A stretch of DNA of 64,000 bases, from NCBI GenBank assembly GCA_947044365.1, contig OX345642.1:4029598-4093597 (forward strand). The letters run 5' to 3'. Below the pieces are notes generated by a model. It saw only the letters and a list, made by a program, of their open reading frames with translations, made no database searches and was not told the origin of the DNA. The position numbers were made by a program, and so were the translations under genes. The stretch's first letter is position 1; the number at the start of each line of letters is the position of its first letter. Shown here one piece after another: positions 1 through 12,823 of this stretch. This DNA is from Petrosia ficiformis (lineage: Eukaryota; Porifera; Demospongiae; Haplosclerida; Petrosiidae).

Positions 1-3000
1 GAATCTATTCTGTTAGCTGGATTCTCGTACTCGTGAAGTATTCCTGGATTTACAGCAGAATCGTTAGTTTGTGACTCATAGCATGGTCTCTGTGGTGTAG
101 AGTTCTGACGACATTTTTGAGTTATGGATTCATTAGAGGAGAGTTTAAATTGCGTTTTTCGATGGGCAGTCTGGGACAGATAACTAGGAGTAGACCCTGA
201 CACAGGAGTTTGGTGTATGGCTTCCGGATTGTAACAGGATTTTGATGTGGTGTACAATATTGAAGCTATATTCCCATTTAGTCTAATTGCAGTAGAATAT
301 AAGAGGGGAGATAATTTCCGGGGGAGGTAGCATGAAGAAGGGAGATAGGATATTGACAATGGAACATGGCTAAATGTAAATCCAGTATTGGATAGAGAAG
401 AATGTGATGGTAAAATTGATTTAGCATTTGGTGGATCCAGGAGTGGTTCTTTGCTGTATTTTCCTGGAGTGAACTGATGTGTTTTGATTTGATGGTATTG
501 ATCTGAATTGCTATGAGTAGCAGATTTAGATCCTACATTGTGCTTGGTTTCCACTAAGAATAGACAAAGAAACAGAGATGTTAATTAATATTGAATCAAT
601 GCTCTTTGTGAGTAATGACATAACATGCATATTATTATTTCAAATTATTGTGATGTTATAATATGCAATACTACTTTTTAGGCTTATCGCCATCCCTACT
701 TAAGTATGTTACAACAGAATTGAAATTACCTAAAGTAGGTGAACAGAGAGGAATATCTGTTTCTTCCTCGATCTCAAGGATGGTTTCCAACTGACATGAT
801 GGCGGTGTAGTAGGTGGTATATATACACGTTCTGCATGCATCATGGAAACAGTATTCATGCTTTCAGTTTTAAAAGTTTTTAAAATTGGATATTCATGTT
901 CTTTCTTTCCTCCTGGTACTACAGGAGAAAGAGAGCGGAAAAGATGTTTTGATGCTTCATTCTGTTCAACAGACTCATGAAGTGGAATAAGGAGATTGAC
1001 TGATTCTGAAATGATGTTTTCATTGAAATGCACAGTTGATTTATTGTCATTGCTTTGAGTAACCAGTTTATCATTTAGTAAAGCATTCAGATCCCTGTGC
1101 TCTCTTTTTACTTCTGATGAAGATATAGAGACTGGAGATTCTCCATGATATTTGTTGTCACTTGAGAGGTCATAAGGAAATGGACAAAAGTTATCACTTA
1201 TTTTTTGACGTGGAGAGGATTTATTGAGATGAGACATTTCTTGCTTGTTCAGAGATATCTTATGAGTAGTTTTTCTGTAAGAAAAAAAAACATAAATTCT
1301 AGTTGAACAAGCATGAATTTAATTTAGATCTCTATGATTGTTTTTGTTAGCTCTTATTAGAATAAACATTTAGTATTTCAGCCTGTTGTGCTTCTTCAAT
1401 TACCTCATTTATTTAAGAATGTTATTGTATTTTCATTGCAGTAGCACTCTTTTATAACATTTTTTGTATGGTATGTGCTTTTAATACATACTATACATGT
1501 ACCTCAATTGAGTATAGTGTCCCTCTTTTCGACTTTGTATCAATTGTGAGATAACCTTTCCACAGGAACATGTCACTTCAATGAATAGTAGTAAAATGCC
1601 AATTGGAAGAACCATGATTCCAATAAAGTAACCCCGTTGAACATATTGACATTCAAAAGATGTTTGTATTTTCCATTGTTTGGTTTCATTTGATAATGGA
1701 GAAGAGAAACCAAAAGTCTTAGCTATTAGTCAAAAGAGAAATTGCATTTTCAAATTATGTGTATATCTTGTGATTACTACCTATTTATTTATAATTATTT
1801 ATTATGCATGTACATAATTATTTATGTAGTATGTATGTACATAATTATACATAAAAATTGATATGAAGTATGTAGATATTTATGTTATAAGATGCATTGC
1901 ATGATTATAATTTTATGTACTTATTATGTGTGTAGGTATATAATTGTTGGTATCACAGGTATTAAATATTTATCGAATATTACAGAGGCTTCTAGAAACA
2001 TAGATGTTATTCCAACCAGCTGCCAGAATCATTACTGACAAGCTGAATTTATTTAACTTTATTTAATGTATATGTATATTTATAATTGTAGATGCATTTT
2101 GTTATAAATGTAACAATAGCCAGACTGCTCTACTTTCATTTACCTGCCACTTGGGTGTAATGTTCAAGTATCATGAACATCTTTATCAATATTTCACTTG
2201 TGTGAGCCATTGAAAAAGTAAAATTCAATTTCTTAATAGGTCTCAGCTTTAGAAATCTTCCTTGAGTAGCAAAAATATGATAGTATTGCTTGACATGGCC
2301 AAACCTCAGTTGTACTTTAGTACATGTGCCGACACAATTATTCTGACTGTTGCCAGTTATCTATGTTGATGATAGAAATGCATCAAAATACATACAATAG
2401 CTGAGTATTTATCCAACCTTATATTTTTTGTGATGCTCATTTTCTTCCAAACTATAGTTCAGTATAGTGTAATTGAGAGTAGTATTTTTAAACAGATATA
2501 TTTCTTGTTCACCTACAAAATGTGGAGGTAAGTATTATAATTATTATATAGGCAGGTATACATAGTCTCACAAACCAGATGTATATTAATGTATTATAAT
2601 GCATATCTCTAAATCTATTTAATTGTAGAGCCCTATAATATGTATTTCACATTTACCTGCCAACTGATGATACTGTTCAAACTTCATGAACCCCTTTATC
2701 AATGTTTCACCTTGAGATAGTGAAAACGTATCTTTCGATTTTGTGTGATTAGCAAGCACTCCTTGAGTAACAACCATAGGGTAGTGCTGATGATCAACAT
2801 AGCGACTTCTCAGAGGATTTGTACATGTTCCTACGTCACTATTGCCAGTTGTCTTTGTGGACAAAAACACATCAAAATACACACATCACCGTACATACAA
2901 GTACAAACCTTCTGCATTTCATGTGAAGTCCAGTAAAGTGCTATTGAATTAGTAAGAGTTTTGACAGCAATACTCGTACATTGTTTCTGCTGTTCACCTG

Positions 3001-3609
3001 CAAGGTATGGTGATATTGAATTTATTAAACTATAATAGATAATTATTATTATATAGGCAGATATATGTAGGTGAAAAGTATATATATACCATGTGTACGT
3101 ATGTATATTTATGATATGTATAATGCATGTCACTAAAATTGTAGAGCCCTATATGTATTTCACATTTACCTTCCAACTGTTCAAATTTCATGAACTCTTT
3201 TATTAATGTTTCACCTTGAGATAGTGAAAACGTATCTTTCGATTTTGTGTGATTAGCAAGCACTCCACGAGTAACAACCATAGGGTAGTGCTGATGATCA
3301 ACATGGTCAATCCTCAGATGCGGATTTGTACATGTTCCTGTGTGACTATTGCCAGTTATCTTTGTGGACAGAAACACATCAAAATACACATAGCACATAC
3401 ATACAAGAACAAACCTCCTGAATTTCATGTGAAGTCCAATAAAGTGCTACTGAATTAGTGATATTTTTGACAGCAATACTCGTACAATGATTCTGCCGTT
3501 CATCTGAAACGTAAGATGATATAATTGTAATATATATGTTATATTGTTAAAATTTACCTTTTGAAACTTCTCCAAAACACTGCAAGAGAATAAAAATAGT
3601 TATAAACAT
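1..3609 (-). CDS. Type I membrane protein, tandem copy A (3' end beyond window)
   Basis: I do not recognise this family. Minus-strand exons inferred from splice sites: 3558-3609, 3415-3503, 3170-3359, 2909-2997, 2657-2852, 2418-2512, 2144-2360, 1503-1722, then 671-1274 (stop TAG at 671) or 730-1274 spliced to 553 and below, leaving the window open. Exons down to 671 sum to 1752 nt, 583 codons plus stop, in one frame. Residues 1-17 (MFITIFILLQCFGEVSK) look like a signal peptide. Three modules of about 95 residues follow (roughly 18-110, 111-205, 206-309), each from two exons with phase 1-0-1 introns. They share a Thr-Cys-Thr core, and modules 1 and 2 also share ALYWTSHE; Ig/FN3-like folding is only a guess. 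A hydrophobic helix spans about 341-359, followed by a Ser/Thr/Pro-rich tail with no enzyme domain. A surface receptor or adhesion role is inference. Copy B upstream is nearly identical. Confidence 0.72.
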
Positions 3610-3639
3610 TTTAGCTAAAGAGCACAACAGATTCCTCCA

Positions 3640-3800
3640 GCTATTTCAACTGTAAATAATAATGACAGCTAGCTGTATATCGCATAAAAACGGTTCTAAA
3701 ACCACACCTACAAGCGCGCGTACGCCTATGCGCGTACGTTGTGTTGCCCGGTTACCGAGAGCTGGTCAATTGGTCATACAATGATACAAGCATAAGAGGA
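3640..3800 (-). promoter_or_regulatory. Candidate promoter region of copy A
   Basis: The block just upstream of the first exon contains a GC-rich, CpG-bearing stretch of alternating GCGCGC/GTACGC units (3714-3740) that stands out from AT-rich surroundings. It is repeated upstream of copy B (about 9110-9140). Position and conservation suggest a promoter; no TATA box or defined factor site was identified. Confidence 0.3.
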
Positions 3801-4649
3801 ACTTAGAGGATCAGCAAGGACATGGATACTGACAGAAAAGTGGTAATTTGTAATACTGTATAGTTGAGTAGAAATTTGTGAAAGCCTGAATATACAAGTC
3901 TTTAAAGTGCTAATGGCAGAATATCCAGTTTGGTGTGTATGAGAAACAGCTGTTAGGCATATGTATGATATATATATAATAATATAATTGATGTGACCGC
4001 CTCTGTGAAAACCAATCTTATGGATTAAGATTTCAAAATTGATTTGTTGTCTTACTTGAATAGAGCATTAATTTAGCTCTGGAATATATATTATACATCA
4101 CAATCAACAAAGCTACAGTGAGCTGGCTGATGTGGCTAGATGCGTCTAACTGATCAATGTTGTTAGTGAGAGGTCTATTAGTAGTTCTACACATTCAGTA
4201 GTCATGCATGTTATTTTGTTTACGATACAAAGATTGATCATGATACAGTGTAGAGAGTGTTATTAATTTGGAGATAAAAGCCTATAATTTAATTATAAAA
4301 TTGTGATTATATAATTGTTATTATCATATGGAAACTTCATTTTTAGCTTAGAAGTCACGACCATAGTGAGTGACAGTGGATGTGCTTACCCATCTAGCTT
4401 ATAATGGAGAAGTACAAAGTTAAGCTGTTATTAATAATGGACTTATTGATAAACACAAAGTTTACCAATCCACAGACTTCACTACAGATAACATTATTCA
4501 ATTTATAATGCAAATGTTTTTACAAAATTAACAGAAACCATAATAATAATACGTAATTATTATTTGTACAATTGATAGATTATTAATTAAATTTATGATA
4601 ATTATTCTTAGTAATAGGAATCAGTTTATAATTATTTCAAGTTACATTT

Positions 4650-5989
4650 TCATACCCAGGTTCCAATAGTATTTGATTCAAACTCAATTTGAATAGCAAT
4701 ATGACCAGGTTTTCCATCTTTTCTCTTGTGATTGTTAGGAGACATAGAAGTAAACGTGTGAGGGTTTTGATAATCTCTGTCAGAACGAGGTAGGGATAGA
4801 CATGGCCATGACAGATAACTTTTAGAATGAGGTGTTGCATCACATTCTAACCCCTGTCCTGTAAATTCTCTTTTAAGTGTGTCAATATCAATGACAAAGT
4901 CATTGGGTTGTTTGATTGAGGCTGAAGACGTTTTTGGAGGTGCAGTTTTGGTAAAAAAGGACTTAATACTTCCAAAAAACTTGGGAAATAGTGGACAAAG
5001 AAGGCATTTCTTCATTGACTTTTTGGGACGAATATTTGGTCTTTGGGGACAAATAGTTGGTCGTCTATTAGGAAGAATATTGTGTGGAAGTATGTCACTT
5101 GCTATGATTTGAGCCTTGGCACATGGATTTTGAGCTACATGCAGTTTCTGAATAGGAGTAGTTGGTCCCCTGGAATGAGTAACATGTGGAGTTGCATCAC
5201 TTGTTGTGGTTTCAGTGGTCTTACTAGCATAAGCTTCATTCAGTTTCTGAGCACATAATTGTTTTTGAAGAGTAAGTGAGTTACTTTTTGATATTGCAAT
5301 GACCTTTGGTGATTGAACAACTTTAGGCAGAGGAATATTTGGTCTTTCTGAAAGGATACGATGTGGAAGCTCTTGATTCAGTTGGATTTCAGTGGTCAAA
5401 CTTGCGTGACCAATTCGATCATCATTCTGAATAGAGAGTGTAGATGGCCCGTTTAAATGAAAAACAAGGGAATCTATTCTGTTAGCTGGATTCTTGTATG
5501 CATGAGATATTGCACCTGAATTTACAGCAGAATCATTAGTTTGTGACTCATAGCATGGTCTCTGTGGTGTAGAGTTTAGATGACATTTCTGAGTTATGGA
5601 TTCATTAGAGGGGAGTTTAGATTTCGTTTTTCGATGGGCAGTCCCTGACACAGGAGTTTGGTGTATGACTTTCGGATTGTAACAGGATTTTGATGTGGTG
5701 TACAATATTGAAGATATTTTCCCGTTTAGTCTAATTGCAGTAGAATATAAGAGGGGAGATAATTTCCGGGGGAGGTAGCGTGAAGAAGGGAGATAGGATA
5801 TTGACAATGGAACATGGCTAAACGTAAACCCAGTATTGGATAAAGAAGAATGTGATGGTAAAATTGATGTAGAATTTGGAGGGTCCATGAGTGGTTTGCT
5901 GTATGTTTCTGGAGTGATCTGATGTTTTTTGAATTGATTTGAATTGCTATGAGTAGCAGATTTAGATCCTACATTGTGCTTGGTTTCCA
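4650..5989 (-). CDS. Putative alternative last exon (long cytoplasmic tail), copy B
   Basis: A long open frame starts just after a pyrimidine-rich acceptor (ATTCTTAG at about 5990-5997) and ends at a stop at 4650. A phase-1 donor (TTAG then GTAATTT, exon end 6155) lies upstream inside the tail exon, before its stop codon. Removing the 165-nt intron 5990-6154 keeps the frame and replaces the last about 20 residues with about 445 new ones. The equivalent in copy A is intron 554-729 and exon 553 to the window edge, also open throughout. No known domain is visible. Conservation of donor, acceptor, phase and open frame in both copies supports it; transcripts are needed to prove splicing. Confidence 0.6.
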
Positions 5990-8900
5990 CTAAGAATAGA
6001 CAAAAAACAGAGATGTTAATTAATATTGAATCAATGCTCTTTGTGAGTAATGACATAACATGCATATTATTATTGTGATGCTATAATATGCAATACTACT
6101 TTTTAGGCTTATCGCCATCCCTACTTAAGTATGTTACAACAGAATTGAAATTACCTAAAGAAGGTGAATAGAGAGGAATATCTGTTTCTTCCTCGATCTC
6201 AAGGATGGTTTCCAACTGACATGATGGCGGTGTAGTAGGTGGTATATATACACGTTCTGCATGCATCATGGAAACAGTATTCATGCTTTCAGTTTTAAAA
6301 GTTTTTAAAATTGGATATTCATGTTCTTTCTTTCCTCCTGGTACTACAGGAGAAAGAGAGCGGAAAAGATGTTTTGATGCTTCATTCTGTTCAACAGACT
6401 CATGAAGTGGAATAAGGAGATTGACTGATTCTGAAATGATGTTTTCATTGAAATGCACAGTTGATTTATTGTCATTGCTTTGAGTAACCAGTTTATCATT
6501 TAGTAAAGCATTCAGATCCCTGTGCTCTCTTTTTACTTCTGATGAAGATATAGAGACTGGAGATTCTCCATGATATTTGTTGTCACTTGAGAGGTCAATA
6601 GGAAGTGGACAAACGTTATCACTTATTTTTTGATTTTGAGAGGATTTATTGAGACGAGACATTTCTGGCTTATTCAGAGATATCTTATGAGTAGTTTTTC
6701 TGTAATAAAAAAAAATTGAAGTATAACAAGCATTAGGGATTTAATTTAGACCATGATGTTGTTTTTGTTAGCTCTTGTTAGAATAAACATTTAGTATTTC
6801 AGCCTGTTGTGCTTCTTCATTGACCTCATATATTTAAGAATGCTATTTTATTTTCATTGCAATTAAGAATAGTAATCTTTTATAACATTTTTTGTATGGT
6901 ATGTGCTTTTAATATGTACTATACATGTACCTCAATTGAGTATAGTGTCCCTCTCTTCGACTTTGTATCAATTGTGAGATAAACTTTCTACATGAACATG
7001 TCACTTCAATGAATAGTAGTAAAATGCCAATTGGAAGAACCATGATTCCAACGAAGTATCCCCTTTGAACATATTGACATTCAAAAGATGTTTGTATTTT
7101 CCATTGTTTGGTTTCATTTGATAGTGGAGAATGGAAACCAAAAGTCTTAGCTATTGGTCAAAACAGAAAATGCATTTTCAAATTATGTGTATATAATTAT
7201 ATCTTGTAATTACTATATACCTATTTATTAATTATTATTTATTATGCATGTACATAATTATTTATGTAGCCTATGTATGTACATAATAATTATTATGTGT
7301 GTAGGTATATAATTGTTAGTATCACAGGTATTAAATATTTATTGAATATGCTATATTATAAAACAGAGGTTTCTACAGATGTTATTCCAACCAGCTGCCA
7401 GAATCAAAATTGCTGACAAGCTGAATTTAATTTAACTTTTGAATGTATATGTATATTTATAATATTGTAGATGCATATGTAATAGATGTAACAATAACCA
7501 GACCACTTCTTATTTCTACTTTCATTTACCTGCCAGTTGGGTGTAATGTTCAAGTATCATGAACCTCTTTATCAATATTTCACTTGTGTGAGCCATTGAA
7601 AAAGTAAAATTCAATTTTTTAATAGATCTCAGCTTTAGAAATCTTCCTTGAGTAGCAAACGTATGATAGTATTGCTTGACATGGCCAAACCTCAGTTGTA
7701 CTTTAGTACATGTGCCGACACAATTACTCTGACTGTTGCCAGTTATCTATGTTGATGATAGAAATGCATCAAAATACATACAATAGCTGAGTATTTATCC
7801 AACCTTATATTTTTTGTGATGCTCATTTTCTTCCAAACTATAGTTCAGTGTAGTGTAATTGAGAGTAGTATTTTTAAACAGATATATTTCTTGTTCACCT
7901 ACAAAATGTGGAGGTAAGTATTACAATTATTATATAGGCAGGTATACATAGTCTCACAAACCAGATGTATATTAATGTATTATAATGCATATCTCTAAAT
8001 CTATTTAATTGTAGAGCCCTATAATATGTATTTCACATTTACCTGCCAACTGATGATACTGTTCAAACTTCATGAACCTTTTAATCAATGATTCACCTTG
8101 AGATAGTGAAAACGTATCTTTCGATTTTGTGTGATTAGCAAGCACTCCTTGAGTAACAACCATAGGGTAGTGCTGATGATCAACATAGCGACTTCTCAGA
8201 GGATTTGTACATGTTCCTACGTCGCTATTGCCAGTTGTCTTTGTGGACAAAAACACATCAAAATACACACATCACCGTACATACAAGTACAAACCTTCTG
8301 CATTTCATGTGAAGTCCAGTAAAGTGCTATTGAATTAGTAATATTTTTGACAGCAATACTCGTACATTGTTTCTGCTGTTCACCTGCAAGGTATGGTGAT
8401 ATTGAATTTATTAAATTATAATAGATAATTATTATTATATAGGCAGATATATGTAGGTGAAAAGTATATATATACCATGTGTACGTATGTATATTTATAA
8501 TATGTATAATGCATGTCACTAAAATTGTAGAGCCCTATATGTATTTCACATTTACCTTCCAACTGTTCAAATTTCATGAACTCTTTTATTAATGTTTCAC
8601 CTTGAGACAGTGAAAACGTATCATTCAATTTCATGTGATTAGCAAGCACTCCTTGAGTAACAACCGTAGGGTAGTGCTGATGGTGATGATCAACATAGTG
8701 ACTCCTCAGATACGGATTTGTACATGTTCTTACATCACTATTGCCAGTTATCTTTGTGGACAGAAACACATCAAAATACACATATCACACATACGTACAA
8801 GAACAAACCTTCTGAATTTCATGCGAAGTCCAATAAAGTGCTATTGAATTAGTAATAGTTTTGACAGCGATACTCGTACAGTGATTCTGCCATTCACCTG

Positions 8901-9002
8901 AAACGTAAGATGATATATATATATATTGCAATGCACTATTAAAATTTAACCTTTTGAAACTTCTCCAAAACACTGCAAGAGAATAAAAACAGTTATAAAC
9001 AT
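4650..9002 (-). CDS. Type I membrane protein, tandem copy B (complete)
   Basis: Second, complete copy of the gene at 1-3609. Exons: 8951-9002, 8809-8897, 8556-8751, 8295-8383, 8043-8238, 7804-7898, 7530-7746, 6931-7150, then 6096-6699 (stop at 6096) or 6155-6699 joined to 4650-5989. The long form sums to 1010 codons plus stop. Architecture: signal peptide, three two-exon extracellular modules, one transmembrane helix coded in 6931-7150, cytoplasmic tail. The long form adds about 445 residues rich in Ser, Pro, Thr and Asn, with a basic Cys-containing stretch (KKSMKKCLLCPLF) and no recognised domain. The exon-1 donor here reads GTTAAA where copy A has GTAAAT, so it may splice less well. Module 1 carries a small His insertion relative to copy A. 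The last exon is also open from 6065 upstream of its acceptor; an independent intronless gene there is the alternative reading. Confidence 0.7.
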
Positions 9003-9034
9003 TTTAGCTAAAGAGCACAACAGATTCCTCCAGC

Positions 9035-9200
9035 TATTTCAACTGTAAATAATAATGACAGCTAGCTGTATATCGCATAAATAAAAAACGCTTCTAAAAC
9101 CACACCTACAAGCGCGCGTAGGCCTATGCGCGCGTACGCCTATTGTGTTGCCTGGTTACCGAGAGCTGGTCAATCATTGGTCATACAAGCCAAGAGACTT
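9035..9200 (-). promoter_or_regulatory. Candidate promoter region of copy B
   Basis: Counterpart of 3640-3800, with the same GC-rich palindromic core (GCGCGC...CCTATGCGCGCG) just upstream of the signal-peptide exon. Inferred from position and conservation only. Confidence 0.3.
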
Positions 9201-9426
9201 ACTGATTTAAGAGTAACTTAGAGGATCAGCAAGGACATGGATACTGACAGAACAGTGGTAATTTGTATTACTGTATGGTTTAAGTATAAATTTGTGAAAG
9301 TTTGAATATACAAGTCGTTAAAGTGTTAATGGCAGAATATCCAGTTGGTGTGTATGAGAAACAGCTGTTGGGCATTACATATATATATATATATAATATA
9401 TATATATATGTAATAATATAATTTAT

Positions 9427-9745
9427 GTGACCAGCTCTGTGAAAACCAAACATGGATTAAGATTTCAAAATTGATTTTTTGTCTTACTTGAATAGAGCAT
9501 TAATTTAGCTCTGGAATGATATATTATACATCACAATCAACAAAGCTACAGTGAGCGATTAAACCATTCTAGTCATAAATACTTCATTTGGAGAAAAACG
9601 CAATTAAATCAATTGTTTTAATCATTAAAATTATTTAGCAGTGGCTAAGACATTTGTGATCCTTTTTATGCCCAAGTAATTATATTTTCAATCATATCTC
9701 CAAATTATATTTTAATCCATAAGACTGGTTTTCGCAGAGCCAGTG

Positions 9746-9750
<5 letters not shown>
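9427..9750. mobile_element. MITE with TGTGACC-type inverted ends
   Basis: Left end TGTGACCAGCTCTGTGAAAA and right end TTTTCGCAGAGCCAGTGACA are inverted copies with few mismatches. Interior is noncoding and AT-rich. A partial copy (left part only) lies at about 3993-4119, upstream of receptor copy A. Ends resemble those of the elements at 12398 and 24696. A Tc1/mariner-type affinity is inferred from the TA flanks seen at 24696. Confidence 0.6.
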
Positions 9751-9777
<27 letters not shown>

Positions 9778-10077
9778 TATTGTTAAATTGCCTAACACTC
9801 ATTTTTTTTCTATTCCCAAGTTGTGAGTCAAAATTAATTTTGTCATTCAAAAATCCTAAATCATCCAGCTATCATAATTACATTTTCACTACCTCAACCT
9901 TGTATTATAATTATACAAATAATATTAAAAACAGAATCAATCCATATAACTGAGTATACGTGTATGTACAGGTTCTCATTTTCAAGGAACCTTACTAATG
10001 TAAAGACTGTCAAACAAGAAGTGCTACATCAATATTCACCATACTGGAACAGGTCAGTATCGAATATACCTGTACAT

Positions 10078-10196
10078 CAGTACATGTTCAGTACACTAGT
10101 ACAGGATCTACATGACACTACAGGTACAATGTCATTGTACCTGTAGTGTACATGTAGGTCCTATACTAGTGTACCAATGTACATAAACATGTACTG
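10078..10196. repeat. Imperfect 119-bp hairpin
   Basis: The left arm from CAGTACATGT at 10078 is answered by ACATGTACTG ending at 10196, with the centre near 10125 (ACAATG/CATTGT). Arms of about 55-60 bp are built of TACATGTA-like units, and the interior CACTACAGGTACAATG is mirrored as CATTGTACCTGTAGTG. Noncoding. Confidence 0.7.
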
Positions 10197-12397
10197 ATAG
10201 TCATGTATATGTATGTACATTTTACCTGTAGTGTAGGGCCTGCATGTACATTTTACCTGTAGTTTACTAGTGTACTAGTAGTACACATGTATGTGTATAC
10301 GTGTATACATGAATACATGTACATGTACCTGTAGGTGATTAAAAGCGTCAAAGCTGGTGAGTGTGAGCAACAGCAATGTTAATGTGCTAATGTTAATGAT
10401 GCAGTCAATGCTGATAGTGATACATTATTTTAATTGAGCTTAGTTAACATTTACAATCGTATGATCAACTTGAAACTTCTACAATAACTGAATAAGTACA
10501 TCAGAAGCATTTGGTAAAGAGTCATAATTCCAAATGCATTATCAGAATGAAACAGCTCACCATTTAAACACCTCTCCCAAAATTTGTCTTTCTTTTATCT
10601 TTCTTCTGTATTCGAACATAGTGTAAAAACATGTATTGGAATGTGAATTGATGCATGTACATGTATGATTAGACATTTAGCTTACTGCTTCACTAATACA
10701 TACACTTACATTGTATATGCACATGTATAGTCTACTAAATTAAACAAGTGGTATACACAAGTATCCAGATGTAAAAAATAGATCCAGATACTAAGCAAAT
10801 ATTATGAATACCTTAACCAGTTATTTGTTCTAGCCCTAGTTCAATGTATGTTGATATAATGTGTTTGTGTCACAATATGTGTTGCATAAATGTACATAGT
10901 TAGGGAAGTTGCATCATTCCAGGGGGCTTGGTCAATTAATGAGCATAGCATTTAAATGAGCTTGTTTTTATAGCTATAGCCTTGCATGAAATTATTAGAG
11001 CATATACGGTACTTATAATTATGCAATCTTAACCCTAACCATAATTAGAATTGTACCATATATAATCCAACTTAAGGGTAGGTTATATGAATCTTACTCC
11101 AATTCACCATAAGTAGTAGGTGTGGCAGTTTGGAGTCAGTCTCAATTACAGAATAGGTATTCCTGTACAGTAGGTCCTGTAATTGTACAAGTTTATCAGT
11201 AGATGGGTAGATACAGTACATGTTGTATACATACTACATGATGTGCCTAGCATGCTAGCAAAAGGCATAAAACAATTAACAAACAAACACAACAAACAAG
11301 CAGCCACAATAGCCACAATGACATGTGATTCATTCATATCCAGTGTTCATGTACATGTATAATATAGTGTATGTACATGTACTCATTTGTGTGTGAATGA
11401 ACTCATTTATATATACATGTATATGCATGTACATGTGTAGTAGATGGATAAATTCATGTATGTATGTTTGTGATGTGTAGAAAGTGTATTATAAAGTTAT
11501 ACATGTACATGTAGTGTTACGATACCAGTCAGTCAGTTTTTGTAGTCTAGCAGAAACCCAACCTACATGTATAACCATATACAATATAAATAGTACCATA
11601 CATGTATATAATCTAATTAAAGGCTCAACGTTATACAAAACATATCCCCAATTCACATACATGTAAGTAGTAGGTGTGACAGTTTTGGAGTCAGTCTCAA
11701 TTCCAGAATAGGCAAATACATTTGGAGTTTAGAGTCTAGTACTTTTACCATATTGCCCATCACTGTAATGTACATGAATTACATTATCATCAATTAAAAC
11801 GTTTAGCCTATTAGAAATGCTGGAGTAAAATTTGACTTTGTCAGTAACCTTTTGTTATTCTCAACACTTAATAACTCTTACTTCATATAAGGATAGTATT
11901 GTAGGTATATAAATATAACATTATTTCGTATGAAGAAATTACATCATTAATATTGTGACTTGCATGGACAGCTAACACTGCAGCATGGAACCCTTGTAAT
12001 GTAATGTACATGTATGTGTTTATATGCACTACAAAGTTTCATGGTTGATTTGAAGTGATATGATAGTCTTGAAACAAGGAGTCACATGTACAATGAATAT
12101 GTTTGAAACTGTATTACAACTATGACTAAACAGGATAATTCTTAAACCCACAATAGTGTCACTAACCTTTGAGTATAAAAGCAATTGTTGAGTTCTTCAA
12201 ACTTGCACTTTTCTTCTCTGTTTGCAACAAATTTTTGAGAGCCTACTAAAATAAACAGGCTTAGTTTTAACATAAGTGAACTGTTCATGTCTAGTCAGTC
12301 AATCATTTTGGTAGTGGTAGGAGAAACCAAAATCTTTGATACTGGAATAGTTTGATATTTGGTATTGTGCATGTACACATTGTTGTATGTTTTTATA

Positions 12398-12823
12398 TGT
12401 GACCAAATTCACGAAAATCAGGCTTATGGGATAATTATTAATTTTGAGATACGAGTGAAAATAGACAGTTATGGCTTACTTGGTTGATCACTGTTTTACT
12501 ACATAAAAAGCTTCATTAACATCTTACCTATTCACTCATACCTTCAGAGAAGTTTGGAGACATCTCTGTGCTTCGCTAGCCACTCCTAAAAAAGTTTTTA
12601 GTCATTACTTTTAATGTTGATTTACAAATGTAATTGCGTTTGTTCTCAAAATGAAGGATTTGTGACTACAACCGTTTAATCCCCCGCTGTAGCTTTGTCT
12701 TTTGCGTGAGTGGGATGTATCATAACATTCTGGAGCTAATTGAATACTCTGTTCAGTTAATACAAAAAATCAATTTTGAAATTTTATCCCATAAGCCTGA
12801 TTTTTGCAAATTCTATAAATTGA
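12398..12823. mobile_element. MITE with TGTGACC-type ends
   Basis: The left end (TGTGACCAAATTC...AATCAGGCTTATGGGATAA) is inverted at the right (TTATCCCATAAGCCTGATTT...GAATT, ending near 12823). About 430 bp, no coding capacity seen. Related ends occur at 9427 and 24696. Confidence 0.6.

Larger units (their letters stand above)
1..9557. repeat. Tandem gene duplication, about 5.43-kb period
   Basis: Sequence from the window start to about 4119 matches that from about 5466 to 9557, with offsets of 5425 (tail exons) to 5438 (upstream edge). It covers promoter, all exons, introns and part of an upstream MITE. The copies are highly similar, differing by scattered substitutions and short indels in introns. 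Similarity stops at 4119/9557 inside the MITE. The sequence between about 4120 and 4650 has no partner in the window. Confidence 0.85.

Noticed and set aside
4879..5258. Plus-strand open frames opposite the long tail exon
   Set aside because: Antisense shadows of the 4650-5989 exon, which is the frame conserved between both tandem copies.
6065..6096. Operon-like pair: tail exon stop followed 30 bp later by a long ORF on the same strand
   Set aside because: The frame before 5989 coincides with a pyrimidine tract and acceptor, so a spliced last exon explains it better than a second cistron; not fully excluded.
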